64,000 bases of DNA from CAZGEA01 sp964524515 (GTDB lineage: Bacteria > Patescibacteriota > Microgenomatia > UBA8517). Below are positions 1 to 8,475 of this stretch, piece by piece (the first letter of the stretch is position 1; each line of letters starts with the position of its first letter). The notes beneath the pieces were generated by a model. The model saw only the letters and a list, made by a program, of their open reading frames with translations. It made no database searches and was not told where the DNA came from. Both the position numbers and the translations under genes were made by a program. The stretch covers positions 186,001 to 250,000 of the forward strand of contig CAZGEA010000001.1 in the NCBI GenBank assembly GCA_964524515.1, read 5' to 3'.

Positions 1-1
1 C

Positions 2-385
2 AATTCTGCTCTTTCTCAAGTAGAAATGTCTAAATTTAAAAATTATAAAATGTCAGATTTATCAGGTGGAATGAAGCAAAGAGTTTTGATAGCTCGTGCT
101 ATCGCATCAGAATCAAAATTATTAATTTTAGATGAACCAACAGTTGGCATTGATACAAAATCTCAAGATGAATTTTATAGTTTACTTTCTGATCTAAATA
201 AAAACAAAAGAATTACAATATTAATTGTCTCCCATGATATTGATGTAATAGCAAATGAAGTAAATGTTTTATCATGTATCAATAAAACAATGATTTATCA
301 CGGTGCTCCTAAAAAATTTATAAAGGGTGAATATGTTGATAAATTATTAGGGAAAAATAGAAAATTTATAATCCATGATCACTAA
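2..385 (+). CDS. Metal ABC transporter ATP-binding protein (5' truncated)
   Basis: C-terminal part of an ABC ATPase of the zinc/manganese uptake type (ZnuC/MntB-like). The reading frame is open to the left edge, so the Walker A half lies outside the window; the first internal ATG is at 26. Visible are the ABC signature LSGGMKQR, Walker B LLILDEP, the D-loop (TVGID) and the switch histidine in VSHD. Its end overlaps the permease gene by 11 bases, which ties the two together as one importer. The metal is inferred from the permease family. No substrate-binding protein is visible and it may lie upstream. Confidence 0.9.
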   Translation, partial: NSALSQVEMSKFKNYKMSDLSGGMKQRVLIARAIASESKLLILDEPTVGIDTKSQDEFYSLLSDLNKNKRITILIVSHDIDVIANEVNVLSCINKTMIYHGAPKKFIKGEYVDKLLGKNRKFIIHDH

Positions 386-1190
386 CATAATTGAATTTTT
401 ATCATTTAGTTTTATCCTTAAAGGAATTCTTGCCGGTTTAATAATTGGCATAATAGCCCCATATATCGGATCGTTTATAGTCCCTAAAAGATATGCACTA
501 ATTTCCGACACACTTTCTCATGTAGCCTTACTTGGTGTTTCAATGGGAGTATTACTTGGCATTATGCCCACAATCTCAGCAATTGTTGTTACTGTTGTTT
601 TAAGTATTTTAATAGAAAAATTAAGATCTTCCGAAAAAATACAAGGCGATACATTACTTGCTGTTTTTCTAAACGCAAGTTTGTCATTAGCACTTATTTT
701 TATAAGTATTTCAAAAAATACTTCAATAAACATTCAATCATATTTGTTTGGAAGTATTACAACTGTCACGAATTTAGAATTAACAACAATATTTATAGTA
801 GGGTCAATCGTCTTTTTTATTTTACTAATACTAACAAAAGAATTAATTTTTATTACATATGATGAAGAGAATGCAATCGCACAAGGAATTCCAGTTAATA
901 TAATTAATTCAGTTCTAATTGCATCAACCGCTACAATTATCGCTCTTTCAATCCAAATAATCGGTGCATTACTAATTGGAGCATTAATTGTTCTTCCTAC
1001 AATCGCTTCCTCACTTATTTCAAGAAATACACTAGAATTCAGAATTTATGCTATATTATTTGGTCTAGTAGCAGTAGTATCAGGAATACTAATTTCATAT
1101 TCATTCAATCTCCCTACTGGATCAGTTATAGCACTAATTTGTACCATGGAATTAATTTTAACTAGTTTGTTTAAAAAAATAATTAAATAA
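375..1190 (+). CDS. Metal ABC transporter permease (ABC-3 / ZnuB-MntC family)
   Basis: Polytopic membrane protein of 271 aa with about eight hydrophobic segments, the usual length for ABC-3 family permeases that move Zn, Mn or Fe. The N-terminal segment with GSFIVPKRYALISDTLSH carries the conserved ISD.LSH region of the family, and the C-terminal GALLIGALIVLPTIAS segment is also typical. The start overlaps the ATPase gene, and its stop shares one base with the pyrD start (TAATG), which suggests translational coupling. The exact metal cannot be told from sequence. Confidence 0.9.
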   Translation: MITNIIEFLSFSFILKGILAGLIIGIIAPYIGSFIVPKRYALISDTLSHVALLGVSMGVLLGIMPTISAIVVTVVLSILIEKLRSSEKIQGDTLLAVFLNASLSLALIFISISKNTSINIQSYLFGSITTVTNLELTTIFIVGSIVFFILLILTKELIFITYDEENAIAQGIPVNIINSVLIASTATIIALSIQIIGALLIGALIVLPTIASSLISRNTLEFRIYAILFGLVAVVSGILISYSFNLPTGSVIALICTMELILTSLFKKIIK

Positions 1191-2305
1191 TGTTTCAGTC
1201 ATTTGAAGAAAAAACCTACAAATCATTAATTAAACCAATCCTATTTAATTTTGATCCAGAAACTGTTCACGAATTAATGCTTTCATTTGGAGAAATTAGC
1301 CCAAATATTCCAATATTTAATAATTATTTAAAATCAGTACATTCTAAGAAATTTAAGAATTTAAATCAAAAAATAAAAAATATAAATTTTGATTTGCCAA
1401 TTGGTTTATCAGCGGGTTTTGATTATGAAGCAAAGTTAACGCAAGCACTTCCCCTATTAGGTTTCGGTTTTGGAACAATCGGGACAATAACTAACAATGC
1501 ATATATTGGAAATCAAAAGCCAAGACTTGCAAGACTTCCAAAATCTAAATCACTTTTAGTAAACAAAGGATTTAAAAATAACGGGATAGATAGAATTTTA
1601 TTAAAACTTAAAAATCACAATTTCAGTATTCCAATTGGCATTAGCATAGGTAGAACTAATACACCACTATTCAAAAACTTAACCGAAGCAATTCAAGACA
1701 TAAAAACATCGTTTAAAAAAATAGAGAATAGTAATATAAATTTTTCATATTACGAATTAAACATTAGTTGTCCAAATTTAAATGGAAATATTGATTTTTA
1801 TAGACCTCAAAATCTTAAAAAATTACTAACAGAAATTGATAATATAAAATTAAAAAAACCACTTTTTATAAAAATGCCAATTAACAATTCAGATAATGAT
1901 CAATTAAAAATGCTAAAAATAATTTCTCAAAGTAAAGCGATAGGTGTTATATATGGAAACTTACAAAAAGATAGAACAAACAATTCATTTGATAAAAGTG
2001 AAATTAAAAATGCAACCAAAGGTAATTTTAGTGGATTACCAACACAAAAAAGATCAAATGAATTAATATCCATGTGTTATAAAAAATTTGGCAAAAGATT
2101 TATTATTGTTGGATGTGGCGGTGTCTTTACAGCAACGGATGCCTATGAAAAAATTAAAAATGGTGCAACTATAATTCAAATGATTACAGGTTTAATCTAC
2201 AATGGCCCACAAGTTGTTGCTCAAATTAATAAAGAATTAAGTTTTTTAATTAAAAAAGATGGTTATAAATCAATCAGTGAAGCAATTGGTAAAAATATTA
2301 ACTAA
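1190..2305 (+). CDS. pyrD: Dihydroorotate dehydrogenase, class-2-like with an unusual active site
   Basis: FMN enzyme oxidising dihydroorotate to orotate in pyrimidine synthesis; 371 aa. The N-terminal extension (residues 9-33, YKSLIKPILFNFDPETVHEL) and the block around 86-133 (GFGFGTIGTIT, QKPRLARL, NKGFKNNGID) are those of the membrane-associated class 2 enzymes. C-terminal GCGGVFTATDAYEKI and IYNGP are the FMN-phosphate region. Two positions are odd: the catalytic motif reads NISCPN with Cys194, as in class 1 enzymes, where class 2 has NxSSPN with Ser, and the usual GLDK motif reads GFDY, so the lysine is replaced by Tyr79. The 3' end overlaps the convergent response regulator gene by 8 bases. 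Confidence 0.9.
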   Translation: MFQSFEEKTYKSLIKPILFNFDPETVHELMLSFGEISPNIPIFNNYLKSVHSKKFKNLNQKIKNINFDLPIGLSAGFDYEAKLTQALPLLGFGFGTIGTITNNAYIGNQKPRLARLPKSKSLLVNKGFKNNGIDRILLKLKNHNFSIPIGISIGRTNTPLFKNLTEAIQDIKTSFKKIENSNINFSYYELNISCPNLNGNIDFYRPQNLKKLLTEIDNIKLKKPLFIKMPINNSDNDQLKMLKIISQSKAIGVIYGNLQKDRTNNSFDKSEIKNATKGNFSGLPTQKRSNELISMCYKKFGKRFIIVGCGGVFTATDAYEKIKNGATIIQMITGLIYNGPQVVAQINKELSFLIKKDGYKSISEAIGKNIN

Positions 2306-2660
2306 TATATTTTTTAACCTTTTCAACCACCTGCTCTGGTGTAAACATTGCTTTAGCCAAATACTCTTTTACTCCAAGATTTTCCATTTGACGTGCTTTA
2401 ATCTGTTGAGCTAGATTAGTTAAAACAACAATTGGTATAGTACTGGTTGACGCATTATCATGAAGTTTTTGAACCAAAATATCTCCTGTAATTTTAGGCA
2501 ACATCATATCTAACAAGATAACATCAGGATTTTGTTCAACCGCAAATTTAAGGCCATCTTCACCGTTATACGCAGTAATCACTTCAAAACCAGAAAATGA
2601 AAACTTTGCCTCATACATTTTAGAGAGAGCAAGATCATCTTCAATTATTAATACCTTCAC
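2298..2660 (-). CDS. Single-domain response regulator (CheY-like receiver)
   Basis: A 120-aa receiver domain with no output domain. The acidic pocket is Asp8-Asp9, the phospho-acceptor Asp51 (LLDMMLP), and the switch residues Thr81 and Lys103 are all present. It starts with GTG. A TTGAAT-N17-TAGAGT promoter ends 6 bases before this GTG, so the message appears leaderless. No histidine kinase is in the window, so its partner is unknown; single receivers of this kind often act by protein-protein contact. Confidence 0.88.
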   Translation of the reverse strand: MKVLIIEDDLALSKMYEAKFSFSGFEVITAYNGEDGLKFAVEQNPDVILLDMMLPKITGDILVQKLHDNASTSTIPIVVLTNLAQQIKARQMENLGVKEYLAKAMFTPEQVVEKVKKYIS

Positions 2661-2666
2661 AAAATA

Positions 2667-2714
2667 ACTCTACACCCGCTGTCTTAATAATTCAAACGAT
2701 GATATTATTGGTAA
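2667..2714. promoter_or_regulatory. Divergent promoters, response regulator / M16 peptidase
   Basis: Leftward: -35 TTGAAT at 2690-2695, 17-base spacer, -10 TAGAGT at 2667-2672, then 6 bases to the GTG. Rightward: -10 TATTAT at 2703-2708, then 6 bases to the ATG at 2715; its -35 is weak. Both genes would be read from leaderless mRNAs and share a 48-base control region. Confidence 0.55.
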
Positions 2715-3995
2715 ATGGAAAAACAATATTTATTAGAAGAAATAAATGGTGCAAAAGTATTTTTATATCCTATCAAAGAAGTAAAAACAGTATTAATAAA
2801 AGTATTAATAAAAGCTGGTTCTTGGTACGAAGATAACCAATGGGGAAAACTACATTTACTTGAACATTTAATCCATCACGGATCAAAAAATTTTCCTTCA
2901 AGAAAAGAATTAGAAATATACAAAGAAAATTTTGGTTTAAGTCAAAACGCATGGACTGGTGGCGAATCAATGGGAATATGGGTAGAAGCCCCAGATGAAT
3001 GCGTAAACGAAGGAATATTTTTGGCTAATGAACTGTTGTTTAATAGCAATCTTAATCCAGAAAGAATTGAAAAAGAAATAAAAGTTATATCACAAGAATT
3101 TAATGGAAAATGGAGCAATCCATACAATAGATTTGATAAAAATATGAACAAAATGATATATGGAGACTCAATCTACATTAGAGATGGTATGGGTGACCCT
3201 AAAAATTTAAAAGGAGTCGACAGTGAAACACTTCAAAAATTATATAAAAAATTCTTTCAACCACAAAACATGATTATTTCAATTGTTGGAAATTTCAACA
3301 CAGGAAAAATAAAAGAATCATTATCAAAAATGTTAAATGACGTTAAAAATATTAGTGCAGAAAAAACAATCGAACCAAAACCAGAAATAATTAAACAAAC
3401 TCAAAATTATCTATGGCACAAAGAAGAAATTGATCAAGTCAATATAAATTTATTATTCAGAACAAAAGGAAAAAACGAACTATCAATTGATGATCGAGTT
3501 AAATACAGAGTTGGATCATATATATTAGGTAATTCATCTAGATCACTTTTATATAAAAAATTACGCGAAGAAAATGCACTAGTTTACTCAGTAAATTCAT
3601 CTACAATGCTACTTCCAACGATAGGAATGATTGGTGTTAACGCTGCAACATCGCTTGAAAATGCTTTAAATGCCTCCAAGATAATGTTTTCAGTAACTCA
3701 AAGTCTTTCAAAATTAACTATAAGTGATGAAGACTTTCAAAGGGCGATTAAATTCGTTAAATATAAAACAACAACTTCTTACGATTCAGTTGAAGGAATA
3801 GCGTCCGATTCTTCAAATTTTATTTTTTCAAATGGCTATTATCTTGATCTAGACGACTACGCAAAAATAATTGAAAAAACAAAATTAAAAGATATTCAAA
3901 ACGTTTATGAAGAAATAATAAACAAAAACAATCTACAAATTGGAATTTTATCAAAAGTTGATCCTAAAATAAATATTGAAGAAATTAGTTCTTAA
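2715..3995 (+). CDS. M16 family zinc peptidase (insulinase/processing-peptidase type)
   Basis: 426 aa, the size of a single-chain bacterial M16B peptidase. The inverted zinc motif H47-LL-E50-H51 is intact, followed by the second acidic region EKEIKVISQEF near residues 120-131. The second half has the family R/Y-type region (SSRSLLYKKLREENALVYSVNSS). No signal peptide is visible, so it is probably cytoplasmic and degrades oligopeptides, although anchoring to a partner cannot be excluded. M16 enzymes often act as pairs of one active and one inactive subunit; no second copy is in this window. The 3' end overlaps the convergent phosphatase gene by 11 bases. Confidence 0.9.
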   Translation: MEKQYLLEEINGAKVFLYPIKEVKTVLIKVLIKAGSWYEDNQWGKLHLLEHLIHHGSKNFPSRKELEIYKENFGLSQNAWTGGESMGIWVEAPDECVNEGIFLANELLFNSNLNPERIEKEIKVISQEFNGKWSNPYNRFDKNMNKMIYGDSIYIRDGMGDPKNLKGVDSETLQKLYKKFFQPQNMIISIVGNFNTGKIKESLSKMLNDVKNISAEKTIEPKPEIIKQTQNYLWHKEEIDQVNINLLFRTKGKNELSIDDRVKYRVGSYILGNSSRSLLYKKLREENALVYSVNSSTMLLPTIGMIGVNAATSLENALNASKIMFSVTQSLSKLTISDEDFQRAIKFVKYKTTTSYDSVEGIASDSSNFIFSNGYYLDLDDYAKIIEKTKLKDIQNVYEEIINKNNLQIGILSKVDPKINIEEISS

Positions 3996-4491
3996 TTTTA
4001 TTTTCTCCGAAATCAATTATTTCAAAATTTTTCCCATTAATTATACAAACAGTTTCAGGATTTGGATAATCATATAACTTTGATTCATCAAAACTATTCT
4101 CCAATAGCAAATGTTTTAAAGCAGCAATTACAGCACCATGTGTAATAATAATCACAGCGTTATAATTTTTTTTATTAATTTCATCTAAAAAATCAACTAC
4201 TCTATTTTTTAAATCATCAACTGATTCATTGTACATTTCATTAAGTCTTGAATCATATACAAAATCCTTTCCAGATTCACGATTTATGATTTTAGTAGTT
4301 TGTCTTGCTCTTAATATTTTTGAAGAATAATTAGCCTCAGTTTTTATATTTTTAAAATAATTACCAATTTTTTTAATCTGTGGGTATGTAGACTTTGCAA
4401 GTCTTGCAACAAGTACTTTATCTCCGTATTCTAATTTATTCTTAGTATAAAAAGTATGTCCGTGACGAACAATATAATATGTCGTGTTCAT
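3985..4491 (-). CDS. Histidine phosphatase family protein
   Basis: 168 aa with the phosphoglycerate-mutase-like fold. The catalytic R9-H10-G motif (YIVRHGHT), the arginine region RARQTTKI and the second histidine (ITHGAV) are all visible. Members dephosphorylate small metabolites or proteins; the substrate here is not identifiable. It is the last gene of the long leftward run that starts at uvrB, 6 bases after the cyclophilin gene. Confidence 0.85.
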   Translation of the reverse strand: MNTTYYIVRHGHTFYTKNKLEYGDKVLVARLAKSTYPQIKKIGNYFKNIKTEANYSSKILRARQTTKIINRESGKDFVYDSRLNEMYNESVDDLKNRVVDFLDEINKKNYNAVIIITHGAVIAALKHLLLENSFDESKLYDYPNPETVCIINGKNFEIIDFGENKIKN

Positions 4492-4497
4492 TAAAAA

Positions 4498-5187
4498 TTA
4501 TTTCTCTTCAATCTCAATACTTAATATCTTAACTGGGTTAACTGGAGTTGAAACTTCACCACCAAATGAAGGTTTCACTTGTGCTGTTGCTATTTTATCA
4601 ACTACATCAATTCCATCAGTTACTTTACCAAAAATAACATAAGCATGAGGCAAATTGTAATCATTATGCATTATAAAAAACTGACTACCGTTTGTGTTTG
4701 CTCCTGCATTTGCCATTGCAATTGTCCCACGAACATAACTACCTTTAAATTCTTCATCATCAAACCTATATCCTGGTCCCCCTCTACCTGTTCCCTCCGG
4801 GTCTCCTCCTTGAATCATAAAATCTTCAATTACTCTATGAAAAATAGTGTTATCGTAAAATCCTTCACGAGCCAAAAAAACAAAATTATTTACTGTAACT
4901 GGAGTCTCACTAGCATTCAAAAGAATTGAAATTTTCCCTTCAGTTGTATTTAATACTGCAGTATATTTTTTACTTTTATCAATTAACATTTCTGGTTGTT
5001 TTGTCCAATTTTTATTCATATTAGAGTTATAGTCTAAAGTCTTTTCTTCTGGTTTATTTGTCTCAATTGCTTTTGATTGATTTAAACTGTAAGAATCAGA
5101 ATTATAACTTTTATTTAGAAAATATACAATCAAAACAACTGAAAAAATTATTAAAGATAAAACTCCAACTAAATATTTTTTATTCAT
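4498..5187 (-). CDS. Membrane-anchored cyclophilin-type peptidyl-prolyl isomerase
   Basis: 229 aa. One N-terminal membrane segment (about residues 7-25) is followed by a low-complexity linker and a cyclophilin domain from about residue 75 to the end. Diagnostic motifs are FHRVIEDFMIQGGDP, GTGRGGPGYRF and NGSQFFI. It most likely assists folding of proteins outside the cytoplasmic membrane. Its start shares one base with the stop of the solute-binding-protein gene, so the two are probably translated together. Confidence 0.92.
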   Translation of the reverse strand: MNKKYLVGVLSLIIFSVVLIVYFLNKSYNSDSYSLNQSKAIETNKPEEKTLDYNSNMNKNWTKQPEMLIDKSKKYTAVLNTTEGKISILLNASETPVTVNNFVFLAREGFYDNTIFHRVIEDFMIQGGDPEGTGRGGPGYRFDDEEFKGSYVRGTIAMANAGANTNGSQFFIMHNDYNLPHAYVIFGKVTDGIDVVDKIATAQVKPSFGGEVSTPVNPVKILSIEIEEK

Positions 5188-6515
5188 TACTTTCTTACAA
5201 CAGTATAAGTCATTGGATGAAAAAGGAAAACTGCAGGAGCCTCTTCAAGCAAATATCTCTGAAAATCCAAGTAAATCTTTTTACGTTTCTCTTGATCAGT
5301 TTCCAATCTTCCATCTTCTAACAATTTATCAATTCTTGGATTTGAAAAGTTTGAAATATTAGTTTCTTTTTGAGTAGAATGCCACAAAGTATATTGATCA
5401 GGATCACTTGATGCATCATAGAATGCCAAAAATGCATCATAATTTGATGGTTTAACTGATGTAACTTTCAAATCAACATCTATTCCCATAGATCTCCAAT
5501 CATTGGCAATCTTCTCACCAATTGAAAGTAATGCAGATGTCGTAAATAAATTTATTTTTGGTTTTGAATCTTTAGATTTTTTAACAAATGAAGAAACCAA
5601 CTCTGTTGCTCTTTTTTTATCATAATCATATGGCTTAACTTGAGAATTATATGCCCATGAAGATGGGAAAATTGGACTAATTGCACGATTTGATGAAATT
5701 GCAGATTTATCAATTGCATACGATAACCCCTGTCTCAATTCTTTATTATTATAAAATAACGAATTTTCACCGGAGTTAAAAAATACAGCTGCAAATCTTC
5801 TATCCATTTTTCTTGAACTTACATCAACTGTTTTCCAGTTATCAAACGAAGTCACATCGGTTAAACCATCAATATTGTTTATTTGACCAAGTTGAAATGC
5901 CAATTTTGCTCTATCTTCTGATGGATAAAATATAAAATATTTAATTTTTTCACCATTTTGTATTTTAATTTCAGAAACAACCTCACCATTCACAGACAAA
6001 GAAACCACTCTCCAATCACCATTTCCCAATAATCCTCTTTTAAAAACAGGACGAGAAAGAAGTGTAGGAAAAGGCGAAAAAGGACTTGAAAGTTTAAACT
6101 TAAGTGTATATTCATCCACTTTTTCAACAGCTACTCCATCATAAGAATAATTTATCGAACCTGAATCAATCACTGTCCCATCTTGCCATTTATTATTTTT
6201 TTCAATATGAAAAGTCCATTCTTTACCATCAATACTTGGCTCCCAATCTTTAGCCAAATCAGACTTTAACAAACCGTCATCACTAACTTTAACTAATCCA
6301 CGACTAATAAGTGAAGTAACTGATAAAGGCAAATTGTCTTGAGAATATCTGCCAACCAATCCAATTTTTTCTATATTTGTTCCAACTTTCGAATTAATAA
6401 AAGGAATAACAAGAAGTGCAATCAAAAAACTTCCAGCACTAACTAAAACTACAGTAAACGAAAAACGTTTAGTAAATGCTGACACTAGCCTTAATATGTA
6501 GCGTAAACGCTTCAT
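5187..6515 (-). CDS. Membrane-anchored family 5 solute-binding protein (peptide/nickel type)
   Basis: 442 aa. A cationic N-terminus and one membrane segment at about residues 20-42 anchor it; there is no lipobox cysteine. The rest matches SBP_bac_5 proteins: SRGLVKVSDDGLLKSDLAKDW, then WTFHIEKNNKWQDG, and LSYAIDKSAI in the middle. It would bind oligopeptides or similar ligands at the cell surface. No ABC permease or ATPase gene is adjacent, so it is either an orphan receptor or shares a transporter encoded elsewhere. The gene lies 12 bases after secG. Confidence 0.85.
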   Translation of the reverse strand: MKRLRYILRLVSAFTKRFSFTVVLVSAGSFLIALLVIPFINSKVGTNIEKIGLVGRYSQDNLPLSVTSLISRGLVKVSDDGLLKSDLAKDWEPSIDGKEWTFHIEKNNKWQDGTVIDSGSINYSYDGVAVEKVDEYTLKFKLSSPFSPFPTLLSRPVFKRGLLGNGDWRVVSLSVNGEVVSEIKIQNGEKIKYFIFYPSEDRAKLAFQLGQINNIDGLTDVTSFDNWKTVDVSSRKMDRRFAAVFFNSGENSLFYNNKELRQGLSYAIDKSAISSNRAISPIFPSSWAYNSQVKPYDYDKKRATELVSSFVKKSKDSKPKINLFTTSALLSIGEKIANDWRSMGIDVDLKVTSVKPSNYDAFLAFYDASSDPDQYTLWHSTQKETNISNFSNPRIDKLLEDGRLETDQEKRKKIYLDFQRYLLEEAPAVFLFHPMTYTVVRK

Positions 6516-6527
6516 TGGGGCAAATTT

Positions 6528-6740
6528 TTATAAAATAAATGATAACAAAGAAACAAAAACGAATAAAAAAGCAAAAACAAAAGTTGCTCTAAATATAACA
6601 ACTTCTAATCCACGCTTTGAAAAAGACATATTCCATCCTCCCCAAACTCTCCCCAAACCATTTCCTTTAACTTGTACCAATATTAATCCCAAAAGCACAA
6701 GTCCAACAAATATTTGAATTATAAATAAACCATTTCCCAT
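6528..6740 (-). CDS. secG: Preprotein translocase subunit SecG
   Basis: Small two-helix membrane protein with the SecG pattern: first helix, then a glycine-rich loop (LVQVKGNGLGRVWGG), then a second helix. SecG supports SecYE in protein export. I place the start at the ATG at 6740 (70 aa, the usual size) rather than the longer frame to 6776, because a TATAAT box at 6747-6752 sits 6 bases before it and the longer form would overlap the previous gene. Confidence 0.85.
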   Translation of the reverse strand: MGNGLFIIQIFVGLVLLGLILVQVKGNGLGRVWGGWNMSFSKRGLEVVIFRATFVFAFLFVFVSLLSFIL

Positions 6741-6746
6741 AAAGCT

Positions 6747-6752
6747 ATTATA
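6747..6752 (-). promoter_or_regulatory. -10 box of a leaderless promoter for secG
   Basis: A perfect TATAAT on the minus strand lies 6 bases before the proposed secG ATG, inside the 3' end of the holin-like gene. The -35 (TGGTTA, 17 bases upstream) is weak. It would give secG and the genes after it an internal promoter. Confidence 0.5.
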
Positions 6753-6754
6753 CA

Positions 6755-7168
6755 TCAATGATTTGAAACTAACCAATGAAATACACCTGCAATCACAGAT
6801 ATTACAAATGCAAAGGCAACAATAGATAAAACACCAGGATATAATGAAATTTCTGGAATATCAAAAAGATTAGATGAAAAACCAACATATTTAAAAGCTC
6901 CAATTGCAAATTCAGTTGTCATAACAAGTGTCGCTAAATATAAAACTACAAGGTTTCCAACCCATCTAAAAAAATTTAAAGTCACTAAATTAAGTGGCAA
7001 AAGTAAAACATTAACAACAGGTTTAATAACAAATGAAGAAATCGACAAAAAAGCGCCAGTTATAAACAAACTCAATAATCCTCTTTTAAATTCCATTCCA
7101 CTAACCAGAACTGATGCAAAATAAAGTGCACCTATCTGGATAAAAATGTTTCTTAATATTCTCTTCAT
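6755..7168 (-). CDS. Small membrane protein of the phage holin 4_2 (DUF360/PF04020-like) family
   Basis: 137 aa with four hydrophobic segments and the typical pattern RGLLSLFITGAFLSI, then FVIKPVVNVLLLPLNLVTL. Despite the family name these are widespread chromosomal membrane proteins of unknown role, and nothing phage-like surrounds it. The start overlaps the uvrC stop by 4 bases, which puts it in the repair operon. Confidence 0.82.
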   Translation of the reverse strand: MKRILRNIFIQIGALYFASVLVSGMEFKRGLLSLFITGAFLSISSFVIKPVVNVLLLPLNLVTLNFFRWVGNLVVLYLATLVMTTEFAIGAFKYVGFSSNLFDIPEISLYPGVLSIVAFAFVISVIAGVFHWLVSNH

Positions 7169-8475
7169 TTACTTTTAGTATCCGCCCCTAATAAACTTTT
7201 AGCAACTAATTTATGGTGATAACGCCTTGCAAATCTATGCGCCTCATCGCGAATTCTTTGCAAAAGATACAATGCATTTCCACGAGGCAATCTTATCTCA
7301 CGAAAACCAATTGAAGTTGGAATAACAAGTGTCTCAAATCTTTTAGCAAGGCCAATATAGGCAATTTTTCCATCTAAATATTCACTTACTGATGAAATTT
7401 GCCCTTTCCCGCCATCAATAATAATCAAATCAGGTACTCCAAAATCATCCAATCTATTCATTCTTCTTTCAATAACTTCTCGCATTGCAGCATAATCATC
7501 TGATTTAATTGGTGATTTTATTTTAAAATGTCTATAAAAAGTTTTATCTGGTTCTCCATTTATAAAAGTTACCATTGATGCAGTTGTTTGATTTCCAGAA
7601 ATATGTGCTATATCAAAACATTCAATTCTCTTAATTTTCAAATTCGGATAAAACGGTTCCAATATTTTTGATAATTCTTTTAATTCCTTCTCACGAATAT
7701 CAATTAACAAATTTGGATTTTCAACATACTCATGTGGGTGATTACGTGGAATCATGAATGAATTTAAAAGTTCAATATCTTTTTTAATTTCATTTGCCAA
7801 TTCAAAATTTTCGCTCTTTGAAAAATCCTTCATCTCTCGATCCAAATCATCGATCAATTTTCTAATCTCACCAGACATTATTTTTTTAATTTTTGAAATA
7901 TTCCACAAATATCTTCTACGAAGTTTTTTCTTTATATCAATATCAGTAGTTTGAGATACAAAACTTGGACAAGGATTACACAATCCAATTTGAGAATAAA
8001 TACAAGCTTTTTTTGACAATTTATGATCAGAATAAGGAAACACTCTTCTTATTTTTTTCATAATTCTACGAAGAGTTAATGATGATTTAAATGGCCCATA
8101 TAAATCAGTCAATTCATCTGTATTAATTTGAGTTTTTCTCAAATAAACAATTCTTGGGTACAACTCTTTTGTCACACCAACATACAATGGAGACTTATCA
8201 TCTTTTAATTCAATATTAAATTTAGGCATATATTTCCGAACCATTGAAGCTTCAAGCAATTCACTTTCAAAATCAGAGGAAACTTCAATATAATCAAGTG
8301 TTTGAGCAACAGATAACATTGCTTTTGTTTTTATTTCAATTGTTGAATCAAAATATGAAGAAAGTCGTGATCTTAAATTTTTTGCCTTTCCAATATAAAT
8401 TGGAATTCCATCAATATCTCGATAAATATATACACCAGAATTCTCAGGAATTTTAGACAAATTTGGTTTAATCAT
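7165..8475 (-). CDS. uvrC: UvrABC excinuclease subunit C, short form without C-terminal HhH
   Basis: 436 aa; usual UvrC is about 600. In order: GIY-YIG nuclease (GVYIY 14-18, YIG 27-29), the cysteine cluster at C158/C166/C169, a UVR helix pair near 205-240 that contacts UvrB, and the RNase-H-like second nuclease with D288 (CFDIAH), D326/D327 (DDYAAM), D354 (IIIDGGKGQ) and H413 (EAHRFA). Both nuclease centres look intact. The protein stops about 20 residues after the RNase-H domain, so the tandem helix-hairpin-helix DNA-binding region is missing. It incises DNA on both sides of a lesion marked by UvrAB. Start and stop overlap both neighbours by 4 bases. Confidence 0.9.
   Translation of the reverse strand: MIKPNLSKIPENSGVYIYRDIDGIPIYIGKAKNLRSRLSSYFDSTIEIKTKAMLSVAQTLDYIEVSSDFESELLEASMVRKYMPKFNIELKDDKSPLYVGVTKELYPRIVYLRKTQINTDELTDLYGPFKSSLTLRRIMKKIRRVFPYSDHKLSKKACIYSQIGLCNPCPSFVSQTTDIDIKKKLRRRYLWNISKIKKIMSGEIRKLIDDLDREMKDFSKSENFELANEIKKDIELLNSFMIPRNHPHEYVENPNLLIDIREKELKELSKILEPFYPNLKIKRIECFDIAHISGNQTTASMVTFINGEPDKTFYRHFKIKSPIKSDDYAAMREVIERRMNRLDDFGVPDLIIIDGGKGQISSVSEYLDGKIAYIGLAKRFETLVIPTSIGFREIRLPRGNALYLLQRIRDEAHRFARRYHHKLVAKSLLGADTKSK

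Noticed and set aside
6755..7168. Holin-like gene as sign of a prophage
   Set aside because: The family is common on chromosomes and its neighbours are uvrC and secG. No phage structural or lysis genes are near.
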